Positions 1 through 6,794 of a stretch of DNA of 10,341 nt are shown in pieces. The notes beneath the pieces are model-generated. The model was not told where the DNA came from. It saw only the letters and a list, made by a program, of their open reading frames with translations, and did not search any database. Position 1 is the first letter of the stretch, and every line of letters starts with the position of its first letter. The translations under genes and the position numbers were made by a program. Source of the stretch: Roseovarius sp. UBA3070 (GTDB lineage: Bacteria; Pseudomonadota; Alphaproteobacteria; Rhodobacterales; Rhodobacteraceae). Location: contig DFBW01000220.1 of NCBI GenBank assembly GCA_002366775.1, positions 1-10,341 of the forward strand. Reading direction: 5' to 3'.

Positions 1-94
1 TCGGGGTCTGGATCAACATCTGACACAATTGCCATACGCGGCGCAGAGTTTTGGCATTGCGTTAATCTGATTAGCCCGGTTTTGGTCTGCGGAA

Positions 95-108
95 TTGATA
101 TGAATCAA
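95..108. promoter_or_regulatory. Perfect FNR/FnrL-type box upstream of ftsH
   Basis: The sequence TTGATatgaATCAA matches all ten defined positions of the FNR/FnrL consensus TTGAT-N4-ATCAA. Its centre (101.5) is 67.5 bp before the chosen ftsH start at 169. A transcript starting about 41 bp downstream of the centre (class II activation geometry) would begin near 143 and have a leader of about 26 nt. A poor -10-like hexamer, GACGAT, lies at 131-136. The box overlaps the in-frame ATG at 100, which argues against the upstream ATGs as starts. The match is seen directly; control by FNR is inferred. Confidence 0.82.
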
Positions 109-168
109 ACCTTGGAATGTGTTTTTGCCAGACGATGGCGACTTGCAAACGCCAAACCGGAGCCTGCC

Positions 169-2082
169 ATGCCAAAGACACCAGATAACAAGACGCCACG
201 GGATTTATTCTCGATGTCGGGATGGCCGGTTCTTTTGTTGCTGGGGGCCGTGGCGCTGGTGGTTCTTGTGTCCATCTTGGGCTTTGAGACAGGTCCGAAG
301 GTATCGACCCAGCCCTATAGCGCCGTCAAAGAGATGATCCGCGATGGGCAGGTGAGTTCGGTCAGTATTGAAGAACATGCGATCCTGGTCAAAACGGCTG
401 AGGCCGACAGTTCGGGCATCCAGATGTACCGCGCTGTGATCCCGCCGCAGGGGGATCCGGATTTGCTGACCCTGCTGGAAAATCAAGGAGTTGAGATTAG
501 CGCCAAGGCCCCAGCGGGAACGTCAGTTCTGGTTTATCTATTGCCTTGGCTGCTCATTATGGGCGTCTACATCTGGTTGCAACGCCGGATAACAGGCAAT
601 GTTGCAGGCAGCCCGTTTGACAGAACGGGCGGGATGCTGAGCGGGCGCTTCGCCAAGCCCAGCACTCCCAGCAAACAGACCCGGTTCAACGATGTTGCGG
701 GGCAGGATCAGGCCAAACGCGAGGTTGCCGAACTGGTGGAGTTTCTGCGAGACCCTGAACGGTTTCAGCGTGTCGGGGCCGAGGTGCCGCATGGCGTTTT
801 ACTGGTTGGCCCGCCGGGGACGGGCAAGACGCTGCTGGCCAAGGCATTGGCGGGCGAGGCGGGTGTTCCGTTCTTTTCAACCACCGGGTCGGAATTTATC
901 GAAATCTTCGTGGGTGTGGGCGCGGGGCGCGTCAGAAAGATGTTTGAGGCAGCGCGCAAAGCCGCCCCTGCGATCATATTCATCGACGAGCTGGACAGCA
1001 TCGGGCGCACCCGAGGCACTGGCCTGGGCGGTGGCAATGACGAGAGGGAACAGACCTTGAACCAGATTTTGGCCGAGATGGACGGGTTTAGCGGCAAAGA
1101 GGCCGTGGTGGTATTGGCCGCCACCAACCGCCCCGATGTTTTGGACCCGGCCTTGCTGAGGCCCGGCCGGTTTGACCGGCATGTGACCCTGAACTTGCCC
1201 GACAAACAGGCGCGTCGCGCGATCCTGAACATTCATGCCCGGACGCTGCCGATTGAGGATCGCAGCGACCTTGATCTGGTTGCGGCAGGCACGCCGGGGT
1301 TTTCGGGGGCCGATCTGAAGAACCTTCTGAACGAGGCGGCCATCACAGCGGCGCGGCGCGAAGGCAGCCTGATCAAACGCGATGATTTGGGCGAGGCGCG
1401 TGACAAGGTGATGATGGGCACGGTCAGATCGCTGGCCATTCGCCCCGAGGAAAAACACCGCCTGGCCGTGCATGAGGTCGGCCACACGGCAGCGGCGTTT
1501 TATACCCCCGGCTCTGATCCGATTTACAAAGTGACGATCATACCACGCGGGCACGCCTTGGGCGGCACCCATATGTTGCCCGAGACCGAACGCCACACGC
1601 TGGACGAGGACTATCTGAAAACCCAGCTTGTTATCTTGCTGGCCGGGCGCGCATCTGAGCGCCTGTTTCTGGGCAGCGTCAGCTCTGGTGCGGATGATGA
1701 CATCCGCCGGGCGACCGATATGGCCCGCTCCATGGTGGCGCGGTGGGGGATGGCCGAAGATCTGGGGCCTGTTGATCTGAGGCAGAGCGATGATCACCCG
1801 TTTCTGGGCCAATCCATTGCCCAGCCCCGTACTCACGCCGATGCCACAGCCGCACAGGTGGATGCAGCGGTGATTGCTTTGCTGAAAGCATCCGAAAAAC
1901 AGGCGGCAAAGATATTGGCCGACCACAAGGAGCGCATTGCGCAATTGATTGCCAAACTTGAGGTGGATGAGACGCTTGAGCTGGATGAAATTGCGCAGTT
2001 CCTGGACCCGGACAGTAAGGTCACGCCGATAAAGCGGCCAGAGCGGGGTTTGGACCTCATTCCGCCGGTTGGAAAGGCATAG
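169..2082 (+). CDS. ftsH: Accessory ATP-dependent zinc metalloprotease FtsH
   Basis: This is a membrane-anchored AAA+ protease that extracts and degrades misfolded or short-lived membrane and cytosolic proteins, working as a hexamer with its catalytic part in the cytoplasm. From the chosen start it is 637 aa, normal for FtsH. Visible in order: TM1 about 18-38; a small periplasmic domain; TM2 about 120-137; Walker A GPPGTGKT 214-221; pore motif FVGVG 247-251; Walker B IIFIDE 269-274; second region of homology with arginine fingers in LLRPGRFDR (R331, R334); zinc motif HEVGH 435-439; and a likely third zinc ligand, D511 in GADDDIRRAT. All catalytic residues are present. ATG 169 is chosen because GGAG lies 6 nt upstream, translation from it begins MPKTPDNK shortly before TM1, and the earlier in-frame ATGs (82, 100) lie before or inside the FNR box. 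The sequence diverges from housekeeping FtsH (HEVGH rather than the usual HEAGH, different C-terminus), and its neighbours are stress genes. I infer a second, condition-specific paralogue. Confidence 0.95.
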   Translation: MPKTPDNKTPRDLFSMSGWPVLLLLGAVALVVLVSILGFETGPKVSTQPYSAVKEMIRDGQVSSVSIEEHAILVKTAEADSSGIQMYRAVIPPQGDPDLLTLLENQGVEISAKAPAGTSVLVYLLPWLLIMGVYIWLQRRITGNVAGSPFDRTGGMLSGRFAKPSTPSKQTRFNDVAGQDQAKREVAELVEFLRDPERFQRVGAEVPHGVLLVGPPGTGKTLLAKALAGEAGVPFFSTTGSEFIEIFVGVGAGRVRKMFEAARKAAPAIIFIDELDSIGRTRGTGLGGGNDEREQTLNQILAEMDGFSGKEAVVVLAATNRPDVLDPALLRPGRFDRHVTLNLPDKQARRAILNIHARTLPIEDRSDLDLVAAGTPGFSGADLKNLLNEAAITAARREGSLIKRDDLGEARDKVMMGTVRSLAIRPEEKHRLAVHEVGHTAAAFYTPGSDPIYKVTIIPRGHALGGTHMLPETERHTLDEDYLKTQLVILLAGRASERLFLGSVSSGADDDIRRATDMARSMVARWGMAEDLGPVDLRQSDDHPFLGQSIAQPRTHADATAAQVDAAVIALLKASEKQAAKILADHKERIAQLIAKLEVDETLELDEIAQFLDPDSKVTPIKRPERGLDLIPPVGKA

Positions 2083-2225
2083 GCCGTTAGCGCCGCCGAC
2101 AAAATTGGGTGTTGGGCAAGGAACAAGGCCGATCATAGATGATGATCTGGCATCATGGCGCCGCAGCGGCCAGCTGGATCACCTGTATCCTTGTCGGCCA
2201 CCAGCAGAGTGGTTTGGGGGTGTCA

Positions 2226-2239
2226 TTGATGTTCTTCAA
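2226..2239. promoter_or_regulatory. FNR-like box, distal of two before cbpA remnant
   Basis: TTGATgttcTTCAA matches nine of the ten defined FNR consensus positions; the first base of the right half-site is T instead of A. Its centre is 57 bp upstream of the centre of the second, weaker box. Taken alone it could be chance, but its intergenic position and the better-placed sites elsewhere in the window support a real site. It might act from a distal position together with the proximal box. Confidence 0.5.
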
Positions 2240-2282
2240 GTTGCGTTGTGAAGCCGACTGAAAGTCTTGGGGGCCTGCGCAA

Positions 2283-2296
2283 CTGATATTGGTCAA
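2283..2296. promoter_or_regulatory. Weak FNR-like box, proximal to cbpA remnant
   Basis: CTGATattgGTCAA keeps the TGA-N8-TCA core of the FNR/CRP family but has two mismatches to TTGAT-N4-ATCAA. Its centre (2289.5) is exactly 67.5 bp from the ATG at 2357, the same distance as the boxes before ftsH and before the gene at 9935. A weak -10-like hexamer, CAAACT (2318-2323), is centred 31 bp after the box centre. The sequence match alone is weak; the spacing raises the confidence. Confidence 0.45.
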
Positions 2297-2380
2297 CCCG
2301 GCAGATGCAATAAGTGGCAAACTTTGCAAATTGCGGGGAGAACAAGGGCGAAAACCATGGAATTCAGGGAGTATTGCAAG

Positions 2381-2392
2381 GTACTGGGCGAC
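2381..2392 (+). other. Putative deletion junction in the cbpA remnant
   Basis: GTACTGGGCGAC encodes VLGD. In intact CbpA/DnaJ proteins a similar VLG occurs twice: near the N-terminus (YKVLGV) and at the end of helix III (YEVLGD). The remnant has a single VLGD flanked on the left by the first context (EYCK) and on the right by the second (TDKRAAYD). This is what recombination or slippage between two short direct repeats would leave. The mechanism is inferred. Confidence 0.5.
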
Positions 2393-2637
2393 ACTGACAA
2401 ACGCGCCGCCTATGACGATCTGGCGCAGGCCAGACAGCAGGGCACGGGCGAATTTCAGGTGCCAGCGGGCTGGGAAGGGGAACTGCCTTTTCAGACTGCG
2501 GGCACGCCGGGGCAGCCGTGGGGTGACATCTATGCAAGCCTTGTGATCGTGAATCCGAAGGTAACAATCGACAAGGCCCGCCAAGCCTGTGAAACGCTCT
2601 CAAAATCCGCCCCGTTTGATCCACGATCCCATCTTTC

Positions 2638-2643
2638 AGGAGG
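2638..2643 (+). promoter_or_regulatory. Strong ribosome binding site of cbpM
   Basis: AGGAGG ends 8 nt before the ATG at 2652 and sets the start of cbpM there rather than at the in-frame ATG at 2589. It overlaps the last two glycine codons of the cbpA remnant, so translation of the two genes is likely coupled. Confidence 0.85.
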
Positions 2644-2651
2644 ATAAGACA

Positions 2652-2951
2652 ATGAAAAAGACCACGCCGCATAGTCACGTCGTCGAGGCCATGTCTCTGC
2701 AGGAGTTATGCAGGTTTTGCCGCGCGGATGAAACTTGGATTCTGGAGCTTGTGGACTATGGCGTTTTGAGCCCTGAAGGTGCCAGCGTTACTGAATGGCA
2801 TTTTCGCGGGACCAATATTGCCCGTGCCAAGAAAGCGCAGCGATTGAACCGTGATCTGGGAATCAACACCGCTGGTATCGCCTTGATCCTTGATCTGCTG
2901 GCCGAGCGAGCCGCCATTCTGCGACAGCTTTCCCGGCACCAAGAGCGCTAG
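2652..2951 (+). CDS. cbpM: Chaperone modulator CbpM (MerR-like)
   Basis: This is a 99-aa protein of the CbpM family. In E. coli CbpM binds the J domain of CbpA and inhibits its action with DnaK. Diagnostic parts are the N-terminal MerR-like helix-turn-helix stretch SLQELCRFCRADETWILELVDYG (residues 15-37), the conserved acidic-aromatic patch GASVTEWHFRG (43-53), RAKKAQRLNRDLGINTAGIALILDLL (58-83) and a short C-terminal coiled-coil-like helix ending RQLSRHQER. A strong AGGAGG lies 8 nt upstream. It follows the cbpA remnant directly, which is the usual cbpA-cbpM order, but its usual partner is broken here and lacks the J-domain core that CbpM contacts. It may act on another J protein elsewhere in the genome, or be on its way to decay. 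The sequence itself looks intact. Confidence 0.88.
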   Translation: MKKTTPHSHVVEAMSLQELCRFCRADETWILELVDYGVLSPEGASVTEWHFRGTNIARAKKAQRLNRDLGINTAGIALILDLLAERAAILRQLSRHQER

Positions 2952-2956
2952 ATCCG

Positions 2957-3679
2957 ATGTGCTGGAGCATTGAAGCGACCACAGCCATGGTTGTGGTGGG
3001 GGCAGCGGCAACCGGCGTGCTGTATCAACAGCGCCAACCCGCTGCCATTTGGCTTACGCTTGCATATTTCACAACTATGGAAGTGCTTCAGCTGTCCGGC
3101 TATATGGTGCTGGATCAATGCGGCACCGGGGCAAACAGATCGGTGACGGTGCTGTCCTATCTGCACATTGCGTTTCAGCCCTTGTTCATCAATGCCTTCG
3201 CGATGGAGCTGGTGCCCGACCCTGTGAAAAGGCGGGTGCGGCGGGGTGTTTTTGCGCTTTCGGCGGCCTCGGCGGCGGTCATGCTGGCACAGATCTTGCC
3301 AATTGCACCTTTGGGTCAATGCACCCCCGGCGCACCATTGTGCGGCGAGTCCTATTGCACCGTATCGGGCAGCTGGCATATCGCGTGGGATATCCCCTAC
3401 AACGGCTTGCTTGTGCCCTTTGAGACAGCGATCGGCTTACAATCCGGGTTTCCCACCTACATGGCGACGGTGTTCATCCTACCGCTGCTTTATGGCGCGT
3501 GGCGCTTTGTAGCGTTGCATGTGGTGACCGGCCCGGTGCTGGCGTGGAGCCTGACCAGCAACCCAAACGAGATGCCAGCGGTATGGTGCTTGTTCTCGAT
3601 TTCCATTCTCTGTGTGAGCCTCAGCCCGCTTGTGCGCCGGAGCGTCAGCGCGCGGACATGGTGGGGGCTAGCTGTCTGA
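2957..3679 (+). CDS. DUF5765 multi-spanning membrane protein
   Basis: This 240-aa integral membrane protein begins MCWSIEAT, which I recognise as the typical start of the DUF5765 family; the function is unknown. Hydrophobic segments lie at about residues 6-24, 28-50, 65-85, 96-115, 165-187 and 205-225, consistent with six or seven spans. There are many cysteines, including the loop pattern CTPGAPLCGESYC (about 123-135) between hydrophobic segments, which could bind metal or form disulfides. The gene starts 5 nt after the cbpM stop with only a weak AGAG upstream, so it is probably translated and transcribed with cbpM. Its 3' end overlaps the arcC 3' end by 12 bp on the opposite strand. Placement beside an FNR-controlled chaperone set and the arc operon suggests a role under low oxygen, but nothing in the sequence shows a reaction. 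Confidence 0.85.
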   Translation: MCWSIEATTAMVVVGAAATGVLYQQRQPAAIWLTLAYFTTMEVLQLSGYMVLDQCGTGANRSVTVLSYLHIAFQPLFINAFAMELVPDPVKRRVRRGVFALSAASAAVMLAQILPIAPLGQCTPGAPLCGESYCTVSGSWHIAWDIPYNGLLVPFETAIGLQSGFPTYMATVFILPLLYGAWRFVALHVVTGPVLAWSLTSNPNEMPAVWCLFSISILCVSLSPLVRRSVSARTWWGLAV

Positions 3680-4564
3680 GGTGATGCGGGTGCCTGCATC
3701 ACCGGTGATCAGTTGCAAAGCGTCAGCCAGTTGGCCGATGGCGGCAAATCCACCCGTGGCCGTAACAAAATCGCAGGCGGCTTCGATCTTTGGCCCCATG
3801 GACCCATCCGGAAAGCTGTGTTTTTCTAACTCAACCGGGGTAGCCTGCGGGATCAGTGCCTGCTGCGGTGTGCCCCAGTTCTCATAGACCCCATCCACAT
3901 CGGTGAGCATCAAATAAGCATCAGCTTCCAGTGATCGGGCCAGCAATCCGCTGGCGTGATCCTTATCGATCACCGCCTCGATCCCGATCATGGTGCCATC
4001 TGGTCTTTGCACCACCGGAATACAGCCACCGCCGGCACAGATCACAACGACATCCTGTTCAACCAGCAGGCGGATCACATCCAGCTCCAATATGCGAATG
4101 GGGCGCGGTGACGGCACGGTGCGGCGCATATGATCGCCATCCCGTCCAATGGACCAACCCCGCTCGGCGCTGAGCCGTTCGGCCTCCTGATCGGTATAGA
4201 CCGGGCCAACAAACTTTGTCGGGTGCTGAAAGGCAGGATCATTGGGGTCAACCTCGCTCTGGGTCAACAGGGTGGCGTATTTGACTTCCGGCGCATAGGC
4301 GTTGTCCAGTTCCTGCTGGAGCACATAGCCGATCATGCCTACGGTTTCCGCGCTCAGAACATCGAGGGGAAATTCCTTGTCGTGCAGGGCCAGATAGCCC
4401 ACCTGTGGGCCGTTGCCATGGGTGATGACCACCTGATGCCCGGCCACCAACAACTGCGCCAGAGAGGCGGCGGCAACACGAATGCTGGCGCGTTGGCTGT
4501 CCCCTGTCAGGGTTTGGCCACGGATGGATAGGGCGTTCCCCCCTAAGGCGACAACGATCCTCAT
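3668..4564 (-). CDS. arcC: Carbamate kinase
   Basis: This enzyme catalyses the last step of the arginine deiminase pathway: carbamoyl phosphate plus ADP gives ATP, CO2 and ammonia, in the cytoplasm. It is 298 aa, close to the usual 300-315. It belongs to the amino acid kinase fold; visible motifs are VVALGGNAL (4-12), ITHGNGPQVG (47-56), VICAGGGCIPV (174-184), AVIDKDHASGLLA (197-209), TDVDGVYENWGTP (221-233) and FPDGSMGPKIEAA (251-263). The start ATG (4562-4564) abuts the arcB stop codon with no spacer, so translation is coupled; a GGGG stretch 8 nt upstream inside arcB can serve as ribosome binding site. It is the last gene of the operon and its 3' end overlaps the convergent DUF5765 gene by 12 bp. 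No intrinsic terminator is seen. Confidence 0.97.
   Translation of the reverse strand: MRIVVALGGNALSIRGQTLTGDSQRASIRVAAASLAQLLVAGHQVVITHGNGPQVGYLALHDKEFPLDVLSAETVGMIGYVLQQELDNAYAPEVKYATLLTQSEVDPNDPAFQHPTKFVGPVYTDQEAERLSAERGWSIGRDGDHMRRTVPSPRPIRILELDVIRLLVEQDVVVICAGGGCIPVVQRPDGTMIGIEAVIDKDHASGLLARSLEADAYLMLTDVDGVYENWGTPQQALIPQATPVELEKHSFPDGSMGPKIEAACDFVTATGGFAAIGQLADALQLITGDAGTRITSDS
3680..3703. repeat. Strong hairpin at the convergent DUF5765/arcC ends
   Basis: GGTGATGC at 3680-3687 and GCATCACC at 3696-3703 form a perfect 8-bp inverted repeat. Two further pairs (one G-U) are possible across the 8-nt spacer. It begins immediately after the DUF5765 stop codon and lies within the last codons of arcC on the other strand. 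No T-tract follows on either strand, so it is not a classical intrinsic terminator. It could stabilise the 3' ends or help separate the two convergent transcripts; both are inferences. Confidence 0.5.
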
Positions 4565-5566
4565 CTAAGACCCCAGCGTGGCAACAAGCACGGCCTTGAT
4601 CGTGTGCATCCGGTTTTCAGCCTGATCAAAAACAATTGACGCCTCGCTTTCAAACACCTCTTCGGTCACCTCCATCGCATCAATGCCAAAGCGTTCATGG
4701 ATATGGGCACCCACTTCAGTTTCGGTATTGTGAAAGGCCGGCAGGCAATGCATGAATTTCGCCTGCGGGTTGCAGGTCATGGCCATGACGTCTGCGGTCA
4801 CCTGATAGGGCATCATCTGTTTGATGCGGTCCTCCCAGACGCTTTCATCCTCGCCCATGGACACCCAGACATCGGTGTAGATGAAATCACAGCCGCTGAC
4901 GCCTTCCTCGACATCCTGAGTCAACAAAATCTGCGCGCCTGTGGTCTTGGCCAAATCCTCGGCCTCTTGCACGATCGCCGCATCCGGCCACAGAGATTTG
5001 GGTCCGCACAGCCGCACATCCATGCCCAGCTTGGCCGCGCCAATCAGCAGGCTGTCGCCCATGTTGTTGCCCGCATCCCCCAGGAAACAGAACGCGATAT
5101 CGCTTATGGGTTTGTCCACATGCTCGGTCATCGTCAGCACATCGGCAAGGATCTGCGTGGGGTGAAATTCATCCGTCAGACCGTTATAGACCGGCACGCC
5201 CGACCATTCGGCCAGGGTTTCCACAATGGGCTGGCCAAAGCCGCGATACTCGATCGCATCAAACACCCGGCCCAGCACGCGGGCGGTATCCTTGATGCTT
5301 TCTTTCTTGCCAATATGACTGCCCGAGGGGCCAAGATAGGTGACATGCGCGCCCTGATCATGGGCGGCCACCTCAAAGCCGACACGGGTGCGGGTCGAGC
5401 TTTTCTCAAAGATCAACGCAATCTCGCGGCCACGCAGAACGGGTTGTTCAATGCCTGCATATTTGGCGGCTTTCAGGTTGGCTGACAGGTCCAGCAGGAA
5501 ACGGATTTCCTTGCTGGTGAAGTCCCGCAGGCTGAGGAAAGATCGGTTTTTGAGATTGAACGCCAT
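4565..5566 (-). CDS. arcB: Ornithine carbamoyltransferase, catabolic
   Basis: Here the enzyme is expected to run in the catabolic direction: citrulline plus phosphate to ornithine and carbamoyl phosphate, the second step of the arginine deiminase pathway. It is 333 aa, typical of catabolic ArcB, and begins [17 protein letters not shown], which resembles ArcB more than short anabolic ArgF. Key motifs are the carbamoyl-phosphate loop STRTR (57-61), HPTQ (135-138), the ornithine-binding SMGE (236-239) and HCLP (273-276). ATG 5566 is preferred over one seven codons upstream because GGAG lies 8 nt before it and family members start MAFNL. GGAG sits in the last codons of arcA, whose stop is 4 nt before this ATG, indicating translational coupling. 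A biosynthetic role cannot be excluded from sequence alone, but the operon makes the catabolic role far more likely. Confidence 0.96.
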   Translation of the reverse strand: MAFNLKNRSFLSLRDFTSKEIRFLLDLSANLKAAKYAGIEQPVLRGREIALIFEKSSTRTRVGFEVAAHDQGAHVTYLGPSGSHIGKKESIKDTARVLGRVFDAIEYRGFGQPIVETLAEWSGVPVYNGLTDEFHPTQILADVLTMTEHVDKPISDIAFCFLGDAGNNMGDSLLIGAAKLGMDVRLCGPKSLWPDAAIVQEAEDLAKTTGAQILLTQDVEEGVSGCDFIYTDVWVSMGEDESVWEDRIKQMMPYQVTADVMAMTCNPQAKFMHCLPAFHNTETEVGAHIHERFGIDAMEVTEEVFESEASIVFDQAENRMHTIKAVLVATLGS

Positions 5567-5570
5567 GGGT

Positions 5571-6794
5571 TTACTCCACTGGATCACGAGAGATGGGGCA
5601 GGTCATGCAATGGCCGCCGCCCCGGCCCCGGCCCAGCTCGGAGCCGCGGATGGTAATCACCTCGACCCCGGCTTTGCGCAGCAAGGTGTTGGTGTGCACG
5701 TTACGGTCATAGGCCAGCACCACGCCCGGCTCTAACGCGACCACGTTGTTGCCGTCATCCCATTGTTCGCGCTCCTGTTCAAAATGATCTCCACCCGTGG
5801 CAATGACCCGCAGGGATTTGAGGCTCAAAGCCTCTTGTGCCAGATCAAAGAGCGTGCGGGTTTCTTCCTTGACCCGCAGCGCCTTTTTACCGCCGGGGTA
5901 AAGGGAATAGCATTTGATCTGATCGGCCACCTGGCGGTAGCTGGTGACAAGATCAGTGTCACAAAAGGAAAACACCGTATCCAGATGCATCGCCGCGCGG
6001 GAGGCGGGCATCTGGCAGGCAATGACCCGGTCGGCGACACCCTTTTGAAACAAGGAAACCGCCAGTTGCCCGACCGCCTGAGGCGTCGTGCGTTCACCCA
6101 TGCCGACCAGCACACAGCCCTTGCCGATGGGCATCACATCGCCGCCTTCCAGCGTGGCCGGGCCATAATCCTGATCGGGGTTGCCCCACAGGATGGGTGC
6201 GGTGCCGACAAACCGGGGATGAAAACGATAGATGGCGGCGGCAATCAGTGTCTCCTGCTGGCGCGCGGGCCAATGCATTGGGTTCAGTGTGACACCGCCG
6301 TAGATCCAGCAGCTCGTGTCACGAGTGAACAGCAGGTTTGGCAAGGGCGGCAGAACAAACCCGTCTGGCCCCAGAAAGCGGCCAAACATGCTGGTGGGTT
6401 GGAAGGGCAAGTCCTGCACGGTGATGCCGCCTGTCAGGTAGCGGGTGAGGGCGGGGGACGGCATTTCGTCCAGCCAGGCAAGCAGATTGTCCAGCATGCC
6501 GACACCGATATGATCCTCGGTGATCTTGCGATCCAGAAGCCACCCACGGGCCTCGGGCTGTTCAAGGATATCGGTCAGCAGATCATGCTGGTCCAGTACC
6601 TCGACCCCGCGGTCCCGCATCTTGTCGCAAAAGGCGAAGTGATCTTTGCGGGCCTCGTCGACCCAGAACACATCGTCAAACAACAGCGCATCGCAATTGT
6701 TGGGGGTCAGGCGTTCGTGGGCCAGACCGGGCCGCGACACCATGACCGTGCGCAGTTTGCCAACCTCGGAATATACGCCAAGCGGTGGTGTCAT
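5571..6794 (-). CDS. arcA: Arginine deiminase
   Basis: It hydrolyses L-arginine to L-citrulline and ammonia in the cytoplasm, the first step of the pathway. From ATG 6794 it is 407 aa, the normal length. Catalytic and binding motifs are complete: FTRD (156-159), EGGD (216-219), HLDT (270-273, catalytic His and Asp) and the nucleophile Cys396 in GGGHCMTCP near the C-terminus. An upstream in-frame ATG at 6872 would lie well inside the transporter gene. ATG 6794 gives [19 protein letters not shown], where the family homology begins, and forms a classic ATGA overlap with the stop codon of the preceding transporter gene (6791-6794). The ribosome binding site is weak (GGTGA-like within the transporter gene), so expression is probably coupled to the transporter. 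It is the second gene of the operon. Confidence 0.97.
   Translation of the reverse strand: MTPPLGVYSEVGKLRTVMVSRPGLAHERLTPNNCDALLFDDVFWVDEARKDHFAFCDKMRDRGVEVLDQHDLLTDILEQPEARGWLLDRKITEDHIGVGMLDNLLAWLDEMPSPALTRYLTGGITVQDLPFQPTSMFGRFLGPDGFVLPPLPNLLFTRDTSCWIYGGVTLNPMHWPARQQETLIAAAIYRFHPRFVGTAPILWGNPDQDYGPATLEGGDVMPIGKGCVLVGMGERTTPQAVGQLAVSLFQKGVADRVIACQMPASRAAMHLDTVFSFCDTDLVTSYRQVADQIKCYSLYPGGKKALRVKEETRTLFDLAQEALSLKSLRVIATGGDHFEQEREQWDDGNNVVALEPGVVLAYDRNVHTNTLLRKAGVEVITIRGSELGRGRGGGHCMTCPISRDPVE

Larger units (their letters stand above)
2083..2356. other. 274-bp intergenic region, ftsH to cbpA remnant
   Basis: No convincing gene is visible here. A 39-codon open frame (2142-2261) has no clear ribosome binding site and overlaps an FNR-like box. 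The region holds a short AT-rich inverted repeat (GATCAT, 5-nt spacer, ATGATC; 2131-2147) and two FNR-like sites (2226-2239 and 2283-2296). No intrinsic terminator with a T-tract is seen after ftsH. It is best read as the promoter region of the cbpA remnant, cbpM and DUF5765 genes. Confidence 0.6.
2357..2647 (+). pseudogene. cbpA: Remnant of CbpA/DnaJ co-chaperone with internal deletions
   Basis: This is a 96-aa in-frame remnant of a CbpA-type J-domain protein, which is normally about 300 aa. The first residues, MEFREYCKVLG, match the start of a J domain. They run straight into DTDKRAAYDDL, which belongs to the last J-domain helix, so helices II-III and the HPD motif that activates DnaK are absent. 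The linker EFQVPAGWEG follows (compare EFRPPPGW in CbpA). After TAG the sequence jumps to GTPGQPWGDIYASLVIVNPK and ends in a typical CbpA tail, LSKSAPFDPR, so nearly all of the C-terminal substrate-binding domains are missing. The start ATG has AAGGG 8 nt upstream. The stop lies between the cbpM ribosome binding site and its ATG. The frame has survived two large deletions, so either the deletions happened to be in frame or a mini-protein is still selected. It cannot act as a normal J protein. The family call comes from remembered motifs. Confidence 0.72.

Noticed and set aside
1..35. Possible divergent gene starting at base 35 on the minus strand (MAIVSDVDPDP)
   Set aside because: Only 11 codons are visible, there is no ribosome binding site and no recognisable homology. 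Its position relative to the FNR box would suit a divergent promoter, but the evidence is too thin to annotate.
82..168. Longer ftsH reading frame from ATG 82 or ATG 100 (frame open back to base 1)
   Set aside because: The perfect FNR box overlaps ATG 100 and lies downstream of ATG 82, no ribosome binding site precedes either, and the extra residues are not FtsH-like. ATG 169 has GGAG at 6 nt.
877..2136. Long minus-strand open frame opposite ftsH
   Set aside because: Shadow frame of a high-GC gene; the plus strand encodes complete FtsH motifs and the antisense product shows no family signature.
2131..2147. GATCAT-AGATG-ATGATC inverted repeat as an ftsH terminator
   Set aside because: A 6-bp AT-rich stem with no T-tract after it is too weak for intrinsic termination.
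2142..2261. 39-codon open frame (MIWHHGAAAASW...) between ftsH and the cbpA remnant
   Set aside because: No ribosome binding site, no homology, and it covers an FNR-like box; length is compatible with chance.
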